Below, piece after piece: positions 22,559-35,264 of a stretch of DNA of 64,000 bases. The notes under the pieces were generated by a model. It did not search any database, was not told where the DNA came from, and saw only the letters and a list, made by a program, of their open reading frames with translations. A program made the position numbers and the translations under genes. Origin of the DNA: Erigeron canadensis (lineage: Eukaryota > Streptophyta > Magnoliopsida > Asterales > Asteraceae); the NCBI RefSeq assembly GCF_010389155.1, contig NC_057769.1:14632735-14696734 (forward strand). Reading direction: 5' to 3'. Position 1 is the stretch's first letter. Each line of letters opens with the position of its first letter.

Positions 22559-23977
22559 TGATATGTCGTATTTTAGACCCATTTCTCACAATGAATATAG
22601 TTGTTTTAGCATGGTTTATAAGTCGTTTTTGTATACATTTAGTGCGTTTATGGTATTTGTTAGTGTTTCAGGCTACTGACAGGTGTTTAAGCGTAAATCT
22701 GGAGAAAACAACATTATTGAGGTGAAATAAGTGCTAACGGATGATTCCTGGAGTGTTTGGATGAAGATAGCAGATAGTCAACGAAAGTCAAAGCTGAAAA
22801 GTGGGGAGTTGCCCCGCAATAGGAAAACAGAGGAGAATCGTTTCCCCGCAACACCTTCAGCTTTAAATCATTGGACGTCAACAAGTCAACGCGAAGCTGG
22901 ACCTCGTTGCCCCGGAACTAGGTCCGAATCTGGGCAGATTTTTGGAAACTTATAAATAGCTTGCTTAATCATTCCAAAACCCTATCTGATACTTTCCATC
23001 CATTTTTAAGACCTTTTGAGGAGACTTTTGATCAGATTTATCATCCTTGAAGATTGATATTACGATTGGATTATTCTCGTTATTTCCGTTCAATTCTTTG
23101 TATTCGGTAACGATGAGTTCTTTCTATTTGATTTGTTATTCGTATTTTAATATGAGTGGCTAATTTACCTTCTCATCCATCTTGATGGAGTGAGACAATA
23201 TGTAAAGATTGCACTATTTTTATAATTCAAGTTGATTTAATTAACGTTGTGTCGTGATCTTAGTTTATTAATTATTTGTTATTTAATTATTGATTGCGGA
23301 TATATTTTGCACAATCTTAGTGGTAACTCGGGTTGGGTAGAAGTTATTTTGATCGCTTGGTTAGAAGCGATTGGTTCTATGACGAGTATGGTAGACGGTA
23401 ATTAATAATTAATAAGAATTAATGGGTTAATGGTTGGGTACAATCAAAAGACACATTTGTTATCTGAAATGACCAAAACCATTGTTGAATTAGTAAAGTT
23501 ATAAAAAGGCGTCTCGGGGTACCGGTCTTAATAATGGAACTAGTTTAAACAAGAGAGTCAAATGAATTTGTTAACTTGACAGGTACGGGGTTGGCGATCA
23601 ATTTGAGTCTCGGTTATTTAATCAACTAAATTGAATTTGAACTTCATCAAATGTACAATCTTAACATGTTGTCGAGCGAAATCAAGATGGGTGACCTTTA
23701 AACTATTGTTTAAAACAACAAACTCTTCTTTCGATTAATCCCGAGGGATTACTAACAAATTTAACTGACTTTGCAAAGTGACAATTCGGTCACAAAACCC
23801 CCTTTTCTCTCGAATCACATTTCTTAAAACAATTGCTTACAAAAAGTCCTTGTGAACGATCTCGGATTTGCTGGTTACTATACTGCATTCGAACGGGTAC
23901 ACTGCCCGTGAGTGTGTTGTAGTCAGTTTTTCAGTGATTCGTGTTTTATAAATTTTAAGACTAGATTTCACACATCA
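22559..23977 (+). mobile_element. Solo LTR with 5-bp target duplication
   Basis: A 1,419-bp segment starting TGATATGTCG and ending TTTCACACATCA. Flanks are GTCGT (22554-22558) and GTCGC (23978-23982), a 5-bp duplication with one change. A TATA box (tataaatag) lies at 22951, with a transcript leader and AT-rich tail after it. No internal region follows. An open stretch at 22731-22955 lies in the promoter part and is probably not a gene. Confidence 0.75.
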
Positions 23978-25630
23978 GTCGCTGTATTGAATTTTTCTTT
24001 TTGTATTTTTACAATTTTGTTTTACTTAACAAATTTAAGTGTTAAGTAATTTAATGTCCTTGTAATTAAATGCGTCTATAAATGAAACAAATAATCTATA
24101 AAATAAATGAAACAATAAACATGAGAATATAAGAAATTAACATTTTAAAACATCAAAACTTCTAACAATTGATAACAAAAAGATTTAAATCATTAACATG
24201 TGAAATAAAAAATAAAAAACTTTATTAAATAACATGAAAAATAATAGGTTAGTTTTTATCGATTAGGCAAAACATATTTATGTTGAACTTTACTTGATTC
24301 ATGTTTTTATGTTTGATAAATGGGATAGTTTTATCATCATCTAAAATGTATCTTAGTCGAAATTTCCTTGTAAAAAGAAAATGAGATAAAAAAGAGTTAG
24401 ACACTCTTTGAAGTAAATGTATTTACAATATTAGATGTATATAATAATTTTGAATACATATTTGCTTATTCATCTTATGAATGTCTACCAATTTAACTTC
24501 ATCCAAAAGCATATCACCATCAACCTCATCCTACAAAGAAAAATGAGAAAAAAAGAGTCACAAAATATATTTTTTACTAATTTGTTTAGATAAGGTTACC
24601 TTTTCATCGGCCGAATCCTTGATATCAACAACATCATGCGATTTCATTGTTCAGTGTCTTCAAAGTCCTAAAAAAAACATGAATAACAACATATTTATAA
24701 TATAATATACAATAAAATCATATGTAAAGATATGAGCTAATAAAATAATAAGTTAGTCTTCACTCTTCATGGTTGAAAAATATGTTAAATGAACATGAGA
24801 AGAAAAACTTGGTACTTTTTATAGTGTCATACAATAAATCTTTTACCATTTAAAAAATATCAATTATCATTAATTACGTTTTCTTTTATAGAGCTTATAT
24901 GAAAAAATTTTAAATTTGCTTTCAATCAAGTATATGATAAATTTAACATGTATGGTTATGCCCTGCGTACTACATGGGTTTGAAATTTTGAAATTTAACA
25001 TTTATAACAAAGGTTGCTATGTATAGACATTTTTTTCAAAAGGTTATATAGGCTCATCTTTATTTTGGTTGTATTAATCATTTAATTGTATTGTTATAAA
25101 TATTTTGAAATGATGATTAACACTTTCCATGTTTATATGAGTTTTAGTTTGACTTTGTATTTTAATGGTTTGGATTGTTTTTGATTTTAATTTCAATGAT
25201 CAAGATTAAAACTTGAAAACTATTTTTTTCTCTTTATAATAGTAGCCATATATATATATAATGTGTTATCTAAATTTAAATATGTATATTTTGATAACTA
25301 TAAATATCTAAAAAAAATTGTAATATGTGTGTTACTCTACTTCTTATACACCATTAGGCAGTTTTGAAAGTATCAAAATGAAAAAAGTGAAAAAACAATG
25401 GGAAGGACAAAAAGTGAACAAAAAAACTAATGAATGTTGACAACCTTAATAGAGAAAAACTAACACTGTTATCGCAAGGACAAAAAATAAAAAAGATGTC
25501 AAGTTTAGGGTTTTGTTTGTTGTTTTTTCACTTTAAGGATATAAAGTGCAAAATATAACTTTCTCTTTATTTAAATTTAGAGATCGATCAACTAAGTAAG
25601 AATCAAGTGGTTAAAGTCATAGATTCCCTA
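23978..25630. other. No gene seen; AT-rich intergenic
   Basis: Very AT-rich with short runs of A and T and an (AT) repeat near 25248. No supported gene or boundary. Confidence 0.4.
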
Positions 25631-25800
25631 AAGGATTGACATCCTTTAAAGTTATTTAGCAAAGTTATTAATCCTAACCCCTAAATTAAAATAAGAGATC
25701 AAGATTCAAAGATAATTTTTAAATTTTGACCTTTGATTTCAATTCAAAAGTGAAGATATTTCAACGTAAAATTGAAATAACTTTAGAGGATCACATCCTT
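25631..25800. mobile_element. Short MITE-like inverted repeat element
   Basis: The left end aaggattgacatcctttaaa and the right end, complement of aaggatgtgatcctctaaa, form imperfect terminal repeats about 25 bp long around an AT-rich centre. No clear target duplication. Related words (aaagttagaggatctgaatcc) occur in the tandem unit at 38.6 kb. Confidence 0.45.
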
Positions 25801-26082
25801 CCATAAAATTGATCTAAGTAAAGTTAACTTTAACCATCATAGTGAATATATTTAAATCCAATATCGGGAATCTTATTGTTCAGTAAGTCTGGAAGCCTTT
25901 TCAATTACCCAAAACTCATAGAAAAGTGCATTTTTTATTTTTTTCTCGAGATTGGTAGATGTTGGGCTTGGGAGGGAGTGCGTTCTTTGTTCCTTGTCGG
26001 CTTGTCTTTGTTTTTCTACATCTGCTACTTGGGTCGGAAGCTGAAGAAGCAATATCAAAAAGCAATCAAAGTATTCTGGAAG

Positions 26083-29000
26083 ATGGAAATAAGTAGTAGC
26101 AGCAGCAAACAACGAAGTGTGGAGTATAAGTTGCCATTAGGAGAAGCTGCTGCCACTTTTCAACTAGCAAAGGCGGTATGCAGCCACGGTTTTTTCATGA
26201 CGGCCCCAAATCAGTGGGACCCTATTTCTCAGACCTTCCGACGTCCTTTACGTCTTGATGAAAACGACGACGTTTCATCATCATCTGTCATTGTTGAAGT
26301 ATCTCAACCGCCTCAATCATCTTATTTGATTCTCCGTGTATTCGATACAGACTCCTTATCCCCTGCACATCAGCAGCAATTAATGGTTTGTGTCCAACTC
26401 TAAAAACCTTTATTGTGGGGTATTCAACTCTTACGATCGATATTTCCAACTTGCAAACTATATTATTAAACTCCATTGTTTGTTTTGTTATTGTATATAT
26501 TCATCTTTAAATTTGCTATCTAGTATATCTGACGTTGCTTGTTTTTCTTCTTATATGTATCTAGCTTTTCTTGTTTTTGCTATTGTGTGCATCTTTTTTT
26601 TTTTAAACCTGGATGAGTTGGTGCACGTGCACCAATTGTGAAAAATAAAAGTAGATTGCACAATAGAGGTTTTTATAATGGGATACACACAATAGAAAAA
26701 CTGGCAAAGTTTATTACTCTTTCATGCACTAATCCCAAAGCAAAGATAGAGATTATGTAGATGATGATGATTGACTGATTTAGTGATGTTTTAATTTGCA
26801 ACTGAAATGTGTATAATTATGTTTCTAATTGTTGGAAATTGATTATGGTTCTTTGGGTATGGATTTGGTGTTGCAGGATCAAGTGAGGAGAATGTTGCGT
26901 TTATCTGAGATGGAGGAGAGAAATGTGAGGGAGTTCCATCAAATATATGCTGAAGCTAAAGCATCGTGTTTTGGAAGAATGTTTAGGTCTCCGACGTTGT
27001 TTGAAGATATGGTTAAGTGCATTCTCGTCTGCAATTGCCAGTTAGCTCTCTCATCCTTACTCAAAAACCTGTATAATTATTATTGTTAGGCTTTATGAAA
27101 AGGTTTTTGCTAGTATTGGAATCCTACTAAGTAAACCTTAAGGATAGTTTGATCAAGTGGTTGATTATCAACCCAATTTGAAGTACAATCTTTGACTGAA
27201 GCCTGTTGGTGGTATCATTAACGTTGTACATCCTATTGTACTTGAAGTCTTAGGTCTGTGTCTGAATCTTCAGGTTCCAACTCCGTAAGTCAAGCCTCAG
27301 ACATTAAGTGATGTTTTGTTTACCTGCATTTGTATAGTTAAGTTTTGTTTTAAATGTTGATAGGAGTATATGCTTCTTACCGACATTCAGATGTCCCGGT
27401 TTCAACTGATTAATATTCAAGTTCGTTTTTATTTCCTATTAAAATTTAGAGTTCAAGGTGACATTGAAACAAACTATATAGTTGAGTATTAGGTGCTGCA
27501 TTTCACTTGTTCAAGGCATGATGGCCCTCAGGTTACTTACAAGATCACGTTATGTTTTGGAAATTATGCAACGGGATATTCCAAGGTATGATAGAATCAT
27601 GTTTCCAACACCTTTTGTGGAAACATGATGACTATTAAGTCATGACTTAATCAAAAATACTTAATCCATTAAGTCATCAAAAGTGTTTGTTTTCTTGACT
27701 TAATAAACAAAAAACAACTGTATTGACTTAAGCCATACAGACATTATTTATCAATTCAGTCACTTAATGGTTAAAAAAACAAACAGGCCCTAAGTGGTGT
27801 CCATGATGTCATACACCCATGCGATTTCCAATTTGACACGCTGTCTGAGTAACTTTTACGTCTTTGGGGAACATATTAGGTGGAATTTAGGCATAATGTC
27901 TGGCTACTTTTTTTTAATGAGAAAGCCTCTTGGGTTTTTTTTTTTTTTTTAAGTGAAATAAGTACTGCCAAAGAAGTGTCGTTTGGAACATTTTATTACA
28001 AAGTAGTGTTATCCTAATGATATTTACGCATTATATAGTTTTATTGAAGTTATATACTCATATAAATTTATAGTTAAGGTTTAACGAGCACAATAGGCCA
28101 GGAATTATGAGAGGAAGAGTATGCGAAGTAAAAAAAGAATATGATTCCACTTTGTTATTCATTCATAGTCTCCATGTGTATTGGCATAGTTAGTGTGAGG
28201 ATCGATAACCAGATTTATCATATCTTTATCAACAAAACCCCAGTCAGAGAACCCTATACTCATCACTAGAGTTTAATCTCTTTACTTTGCGGATAAGTCT
28301 TAACTTCATATTCTCGCTTGTATTTCAGTACGAGAGCAAGTACCCGCGCGTTGCGGTGGTGAGATGATGGGGGTGATAGGTCATAGGAGGTTATAGGTCA
28401 TAGAGTGTGTTAGCCAAATGTCTTAGCCGTACGGGATCCGCCCTTGTATTTAAAAATTCGTCGAAAGTATATCGAATGACATCTCTAATCTCTAATGAAA
28501 GAGCATGAAGTTTTAAGAGCACCCATATAATTTTATGATTTATTGATGTACGGTTTTTGAGATAAAAGATTTTGAATGAATTGGAGGAATAAATGATTTA
28601 TGGAGGAGAGAGAAAAAATGGATTGGTTGAGATTTGAGGAGAGAGAAAGGGTAATATAGTTATTTTAGGTAAATATAGAATTGATAGGGAGGCATTTTGG
28701 GGAGGTACTTAAAATCAATATTGAAAATTTTAGTTAAATGTTGAAAATCTAGAGGTTTTTTGCTTTATAATATAGTATAGATAAATACTTGTATTTTAAC
28801 ACAATAACTTTTTACTTGGATCCTTTTATGGATGCCAAATGGCTTATTGAATATCAACTTCCATGAACATAGGTAACCCCTTTCTCTAGTCTTGAAAAAA
28901 AAAAATGCAAACATCCTTTGCTATGCTTGAAATGTCTTTTAAGTACTCGATGTATATGTAAATATCCTTTTCTGAAACTTTAGGTGGTCCAGGACTTTGA

Positions 29001-30416
29001 GCATGGCTCAAGCCCTTTGTGAGCTACAGCTGGAGCTGCAGTGCTCTACATCCATGGAAACTGATAAACGCACAAGTACTTCCAGTAAAATTGCTCCTGA
29101 AACTCCTGTAGGGAAAGAAAAAATCAAACGTAAGATCAAATCACAAGAAAACTCAAGAAATGTTGCAAAGAGGTGCGCAGAGGTTAAATCAGCTATGGAA
29201 GCAGAAGCAACTCTAAGGGTGAATTGTGTAAAGACTCCTATTAGCACACACAATGCAGATATTCATGATTTTGTTAGTGAGCCTAGTGAAAAGAGAGACT
29301 TGCCCTTTGACAACGGCATTGGAAATTTTCCTATTCCAAGCGAACTAGCAACCCTTGATGTAGATTTCCTGGCAAAGCGTTGCAATCTTGGTTATCGAGC
29401 AATTCGGATATTACGTCTTGCTCAAGGTGTTGTTGAAGGTAGAATTAATCTTAGGAAAATCGAAGAAGATTGTGCTGAAACATCTATATCCAATTACATG
29501 AAGCTAAATGAGCAGCTTGGAGAAATTTATGGTTTTGGTCCTTTTACACGTGCCAATGTGCTCATGTGCCTGGGGTTTTACCATGTAGTTCCATCAGATT
29601 CTGAAACATTAAGGCATTTAAATCAGGTTCTCTCTGTATTTTATATACAACTTCTGTTTATATTTTTGTGTCGTTTTTTAAAGTGGCAGGATGGGTGGGG
29701 CAGATTAAATTGTATGCACGTATTTGTCCATTTCATCAAGGTTATATAAGCAACTAATGTTCCCTTCTGATTGCAAAAATAGTATACTATAATAATAATC
29801 TAAATCTTAGAATGTATCTGGAAAATTTATAGACAGATTGACTTTGGGCCACTGCCAATCCATTTTGCTCGTCTGATATAAGATTGTTACGATCCCATGT
29901 CGGCTAAGCATGGGATTGGTTGGTGGTTTACAAGTCTAGGAGTCCCCTGCTTTCAGCTAACTTTTTGGAAGGAGTTCTACACTTGGCTTGGCATGATGTG
30001 AGCCTATCACGGGATGGGTTCTTATCAATTGGGCTCGTATCAAATTCCAACCCAGCCTGACCCATGCATAAATAAATAGTTGATATGATTTGTAGTTTGC
30101 TGAGTTTTTGCATTCACTTGTTTCAGGTTCATGGAAAGAAGTCGACGATTAAAAACATTGAAGCAGAGATTGAAAGGATCTACGGGAAGTATGCGCCCTT
30201 TCAGTTCTTGGTTTACTGGTATGTATGCTTGAACCTCTTTTTTTCTGTTGTGTTATGGGACAAGTTTCTTACTGGATATGGTTTAACTATAGGTCAGAAA
30301 TATGGTCCTTTTATGAAGAAAGGTTTGGGAAGCCAAGTGAACTGCCTAGCTCTCACTATAAACTTATAACAGCCGCCAATATGAGAGGCAAGGATGGCGC
30401 TACAAAGAAGAAGTAA
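26083..30416 (+). CDS. HhH-GPD superfamily DNA glycosylase (OGG/AlkA-like), five exons
   Basis: Exons 26083-26385, 26877-27040, 28984-29626, 30127-30218 and 30293-30416 join in frame to 1,326 nt, 441 aa. All introns are GT-AG (for example ATG|GTTTGT, TTGCAG|GAT, CA|GTTAGC). The start is the MEISSSSSKQR methionine; the open frame extends upstream but that part looks like leader. The N-terminal third (about 12-100) resembles the OGG/AlkA N domain. Residues about 190-240 form a lysine-rich low-complexity linker. The helix-hairpin-helix is near 334-353 (LGEIYGFGPFTRANVLMCLG), and the family's catalytic aspartate is probably Asp361 in VVPSDSETL. The family removes damaged bases in base excision repair; the substrate is unknown here, and the usual lysine of bifunctional enzymes is not evident. 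Intron 2 (1.9 kb) holds a Helitron-like insertion. Confidence 0.85.
28331..28781 (-). mobile_element. Miniature Helitron-like element in glycosylase intron 2
   Basis: 451 bp. On the minus strand it begins TCTATACTATATTATAAAGC after an A and ends with CCGCAACGCGCGGGTACTTG then CTCTCG before a T. The GC-rich inverted pair (ccgc...gcgg) before the end resembles a Helitron hairpin, but the last four bases are CTCG rather than CTRR. Near-identical copies lie at 31.7-32.9 kb. Confidence 0.65.
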
Positions 30417-31578
30417 AACTGTTAAAATTAAATTACTTCTTGTAACACTGAAATTATACTCCAATCCTCTTCATTAAAAAAGTGAGTAGTTACTGTTTGG
30501 GAAGGTGGTAAACTTGATTATGAACCCATAGCTATGAACCATCAACATGATGGTATGGTGTGTGGCTGTGTGCCATTACTTAATGCATCACCAAGCTGAG
30601 CCGCAATAGCAGGCTTTAAAGGTTTTTCAAAGACATATTCAGGGCCGTGTATCACATGGGTATCTGTAAATCTATGTTGCTATTATTAATACTGTTTGCT
30701 GTCATTATGGTAACGTATGTGTAATAGTACGGCTTAATAACTTAGACAACAAATTAATTGTCTTATAAAATGGATTAAAAATTTATGTATAAAAAATTAA
30801 AAACCACGTTGATCCTTAGTCAACTTGTTCAATTTGCCATACATATATTCATTTAATTAACAAGTTGAAAGGGTTATTGATAAGATCATTAATCGACTTT
30901 TTCCAATGACAGGTATTTGATATCGTTATCTTTTAAACTTACCTCTTGGTTATTGTCATTCAACAAGTTGAAAGGCCTTGATGAGGTTTGATGCATTATT
31001 TTTCTACAGTAACCCTTAGCCCCTCGTTGATGGCATTCAACAAGTAGAAAGGCTTTGATATGGGTAGAGGGATGACGTTTATCAGTTCAGGTTATCCAGG
31101 GATGCTGGAGTCTATAACTATTCAACTAAGAGTTATGCGGCTTATTCTATCTATGTAACCATTGCCGATCAGTTTTTTTTTTTTCTTTTCTTTTTCACCC
31201 CAAGATTTTTATCTACATAGGTTTGGAATATGAGATCTTAGAAATTAGAATCTCTTCAAAATAAATATGATACTTAACTATTATGACACCTTCAAGAGAT
31301 CAATAAACAATACAATCTTATTGTGTTTATATATTTTTCTAGTGAATACAATACGATTATGTACTTCAACCCATAGATGAATTTCATATTTAATTTAAAA
31401 CCATTAGATTAAATTTAATAATTTCATCTTCATATTTTACTTCGTATATAATTAGGCAAAAAAACCCCTTAAATCATAAACCATATATAATTATTATTAT
31501 AATATATGTACACCTAAAACTTCCATTATGAATCATGTACCACAAATAAATAATTATAATATAAATGGTAAATAATTA
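30417..31578. other. No gene seen downstream of the glycosylase
   Basis: Contains the probable 3' UTR of the glycosylase, then AT-rich DNA. Three similar words (tcaacaagttgaaaggc or close) occur at 30862-31055. No ORF of note. Confidence 0.4.
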
Positions 31579-31710
31579 TCTATACTATATATTTATAGCA
31601 AATAGGGTTTTAAGTTTCAACTTTAAACTTTCAACAATGTACATCTATATCTATATCTATACTATATTATAAAGCAAATGCGGTTTTAAGTTTCAACTTT
31701 CAACAATGTA
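31579..31710 (+). mobile_element. Two stacked 5' ends of the miniature Helitron-like family
   Basis: TCTATACTATATATTTATAG after an A at 31579, and TCTATACTATATTATAAAGC after an A at 31656. Each is followed by the family word gggttttaagtttcaac or gcggttttaagtttcaac. Both are truncated after about 60 bp. Confidence 0.6.
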
Positions 31711-32087
31711 CACATGTATATCAAATGTGTGATAGGTCATAAAGTGTGATAGCCAAATGCCTTAACCGTACGGGTTCCGACATCGTATTTAAAAATTCGT
31801 CAAAAGTATATCAAATGACATATCTAATGAAAGAAAATGTAATTTTAAGAACACCCATATAACTTTTATAATTTATCGATGTACGGTTTTTGAAATAAAA
31901 GATTTTGAATGAATTGGAGGAATAAATAATTTATGGAAGAGAGAAAAAAAAATGATTGGTTGAGATTTGAGGAGAGAAGAAGGATAATATAGTTATTTTA
32001 GGTAAATATAGAATTGATAGGGGTATTTCGGGAAAGTAAATGTTGAAACTTAAAATTTAGACAAGGACCTTTTTGCTTTATAATATA
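31711..32087 (-). mobile_element. Miniature Helitron-like copy lacking its 3' hairpin
   Basis: The family body (gtgtgatagccaaatgcctt, accgtacgggttcc, cgatgtacggtttttg) is present, but the CCGCAACGCGCGGG hairpin end is replaced by tcaaatgtgtgatagg. It abuts the next copy directly at 32088. Confidence 0.65.
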
Positions 32088-32494
32088 CGAGAGTAAGTAC
32101 CCGCGCGTTGCGGCGGTGAGATGGTGGGATGATAGGTTATAAAGTGTGATAGCCAAAGGCCTTAACCGTACGGGTTCCGCCATCGGATTTAAAAATTCGT
32201 CGAAAGTATATCGAATGACATCTTTAATGAAAGAGCATGAAATTTTAAGTAAACCCATATAATTTTTATTATTTATCAATATACGGTTTGTGAGATAATA
32301 AATTTTGAATGAATTGGAGGAGTAAATAATTTATGTAGGAGAAAGAAAAAAGATGATTGGTTGAGATTTAAGTAGGGAGAAAGGGTGTTTGGTAATATAC
32401 AATTGATAGAAGGGGCATTTTTGGGTAGTAAATGTTGAAACTTAAAATTTTAAACATGGGGAATCTGCTTTATAATATAGTATAATAGTATAGA
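32088..32494 (-). mobile_element. Miniature Helitron-like copy, full length
   Basis: 407 bp, same termini as the copy at 28331: minus-strand TCTATACTATT start after A, and an end at GCAACGCGCGGGTACTTACT then CTCG before T. The body is clearly homologous to the copy at 28331-28781, with small indels. Confidence 0.7.
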
Positions 32495-32919
32495 TACATG
32501 TAAACCACATTTTAAGTTTCAACATTTACTTCCCAAAATGCCCTTCCTATCTCTTATATATTTACCTAAAATAACTATGATACCCTTTCTCTCTATTCAA
32601 ATCTCAACCACGCATTTTTCTTCTTTCATTCATAAATCATTTTATTCCTCTAATTCATTCAAAAAAATTTATCTCAAAAACCGTACATCGATAAATTATA
32701 AAAAGTATATAGGTGTTCTTAAAATTTCATGTTTTATAATTAGAGAGGTCATTTCATATACTTAAGACGAAATTTTAAATCCGAGGGCGGAGCCCGTATG
32801 GCTAAGGGCAAAGCCCGTCAGGTAGATCACCTAATCACCACCACCGCCTCCACCGCCATTACATCACCACCCCGTCATCACCTCCATCACCGCCACAATG
32901 CGCTGGTACCTTTCTCTCG
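32495..32919 (+). mobile_element. Miniature Helitron-like copy, opposite orientation
   Basis: The same family on the plus strand, head to head with the copy at 32088. It ends CCACAATGCGCTGGTACC then TTTCTCTCG before T. A CACCAC/CCGCC-rich stretch lies before the hairpin at 32828-32895. The 5' TC start is degraded. The ORFs at 32538 and 32798 are by-products. Confidence 0.65.
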
Positions 32920-33725
32920 TTATGATAATATATATACACCTAAAACCTTTTCGAAATTATATACCATAAATAAATATAATAATCTTAATCTTAATATATA
33001 CTATAAGACAGTTGATTTAATGACTTATTAACCAATCAAATCGTTTAATTTCATCAAATTGACTCACGTTTATGTCATCATATAAATTAGCTATAAATTA
33101 AAAATAATCATTATCCAAATATATTATTGTATAAGTATTTATATTAATTTGCAGAAAAAATCTCACTAATTTACACTTTTTTGTTTTCTATCAATAATTT
33201 ATACTTTTTAGCCCTCAATACTTAATTTATCTTTATTTTTAGCATCAACTTGAGGAGATTTTTTAAAAAAGTTACAAAAGGTATTTATATTTAATTTTTT
33301 AAAGTTTCAATCGTCACTCAAATCAAGAATCCTAATTGTAATCAAAGAATATGAAAACAATGCTAATTGTTATCTAATTATCATAGGACATGTGATTGAA
33401 AGTATACCTATTCGTGTTATGAGTCTACATCATGATCAAATACATATACTTGAATGTCAAGTACAGGATCACAAGTATGTTTATATTTTAATTCCTAATT
33501 ATCTTTAATAATATTATCAAATTATGAGTAAAACTGGTTTCAAAAAATCTATAATAGATAATTTATTGTATCATGTGCCTTGTGGAATGACTACGACAAA
33601 CAATTCCATCAATATGTCTTAGCTAATAATGACAGTGACGAACCTGTGATTATTGTACTACGACTTGCAAAGTATAACACTTAGAACCGTATACGTTCAA
33701 TATTATAGGCTTTTATAAATTAAAT
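32920..33725. other. No gene seen
   Basis: AT-rich DNA. A Helitron-5'-like word, atactataagacagttg, near 32998 could be the start of the Helitron whose 3' end is at 37637. Confidence 0.35.
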
Positions 33726-34070
33726 GGTAAATTACAAATTTGGTACCTGGCGAATACACCAAATTTCACAATTCATACTTAATTGCAAAAAATTACCCGA
33801 GTCATACCCACGGTTTACTATTTTGCACAATTGACATACCTCCGTCGAACTGACGTGGACGGATCGTTAAGTCAAGTCACGTAGCTCTCGTGTGGAAGGG
33901 TAAATTACCCTTTTATCCTTATGTGCTATTTTATTTCATTAATATTTCCTTTATATACACTTTATTTTTGTTATTCCTTTCCCAAAAACCCCGTTTCCTC
34001 TCAAATACAAATTAGGCCTTCAAATTCAAATTAGGATTTCGAATTAAACCTCAAAATCAAATCAAATACA

Positions 34071-34330
34071 ATGGTCATTTGTTGGTGTGGAAGAAAAGCC
34101 ATTGTACGAACTTCATGGACTGATGCTAACCTTGGACGACGTTTTTACTGTTGCCCACAAAGGTGTAGTAAGTTAATTGATTTTTTCGTATATAAATGTA
34201 AAATTTTTAAACTTTTTTGGGTTACAGGGTTCGAATGGTAGATTTATAGGTTGGGTTGATCCATCCATGTGTCCTCGTTCAGTTGATATTATACTTTGTG
34301 ACATTTCTCTCACTTGCTTTTAATTTTTTT
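34071..34330 (+). pseudogene. GRF-type zinc finger ORF inside the Mutator-like element
   Basis: From the ATG at 34071: residues CWCGRKAIVRTSWTDANLG then RRFYCCPQRC, the first half of a GRF zinc finger (CxCG...GRRFYxCP). A possible donor is at 34168 (GTAAGT) and an acceptor at 34225-34227. After it, GSNGRFIGWVDPSMCPRSVD completes the domain's usual GWxDP segment. The join does not keep frame as I read it, so the gene may be damaged or spliced otherwise. GRF fingers bind nucleic acids in other proteins. The gene lies tail to tail with the transposase, close to the left TIR. Confidence 0.6.
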
Positions 34331-35157
34331 GGGTTACGGGGTTCGACTTGGCTCTCACTTGCTTTTAATTTCGAATCAACCACATTCTTGGACCTCAGTG
34401 AGATTGAAGTTGTATTCGGTGTTAAGTTGGATCTTTTTCTTGCTAGTCACCTTCATTGTAACAAGTTGAATGTATTATGGAGCTGGTTAAATTTTTTTGC
34501 TAATTAAGTTGTAATATTATGTCAAATGGTATGAGTATTCCAATGGAAGGCCAGTTATTTTGTATGAATATTCAAGTCTGTACAATAGTTTGACTATTAA
34601 TGAAATGTTGGTATTCTAGCACAATTCTTGGTAAATTCGCTGTGTAATAGTTGTTTGACATGTATATATACTTATGTTGCTTTGCAGTTTTGGTAAATTG
34701 GTTGTCTACGGTTTTAGTAAATTGGTAAATTTGTGACATTGCTTAATAAAAGCTCTAGAAGTTTTGGAATTCTAACAATTTTGGTTTTCATAAAAAATGA
34801 ACATGGCGGGCAACAAAAATAGGTTAAGCAAAGTCTGGACATACCTATCAAGTTTTGGCCATAGAAAGCCAACACAAAAGAGTACAATGTTTTGAGCATA
34901 CCATCCATAGTGACATCAAAAGACAACTAATACAGACAATGCTTAATAAAAGTCTTAATATAAGTCTTAACATTAATATAGACAATCCTAATCAACCACC
35001 ATTGCATCATATTCTGTTAGGCCTGATCCAGGAACAACTTTGGCAAGTCTTTGTCTGAGAATCCTTTGATTTTTGCATCTGACCTTCTTGACAAGTTTCT
35101 TTCCACTTTGACTGGTTCCTGCTACATGACTGCTTCCTGCTGCTTGACTGCTTTTTG

Positions 35158-35245
35158 CAACTTGACTGCTTCCACCAACCTGAATGCTTCCACCAATTTG
35201 ACTGGTTCCACCAACTTAACTAGTTCCGCCAACTTGACTGCCTGC
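35158..35245 (-). repeat. 18-bp tandem repeat in the transposase tail
   Basis: About five units of an 18-bp word like aacttgactggttccacc. On the minus strand it encodes a hexapeptide repeat rich in G, S, T and QV, typical of the disordered tail after the SWIM zinc finger in plant MURA-like proteins. The SWIM region itself is absent. Confidence 0.65.
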
Positions 35246-35264
35246 ATTTTGATTCTGCAATAGA

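Noticed and set aside
22731..22955. 74-residue ORF as a gene
   Set aside because: Lies in the promoter part of a solo LTR, just before its TATA box.
25876..26082. Longer N-terminus for the glycosylase with a membrane-like stretch
   Set aside because: The extension is hydrophobic and unlike the family; the ATG at 26083 begins the conserved-looking part.
29008..29253. Minus-strand ORF in glycosylase exon 3
   Set aside because: Antisense shadow of the coding exon.
34256..34507. 83-residue plus-strand ORF as a separate gene
   Set aside because: Hydrophobic chance ORF overlapping the second half of the GRF-finger piece in another frame.
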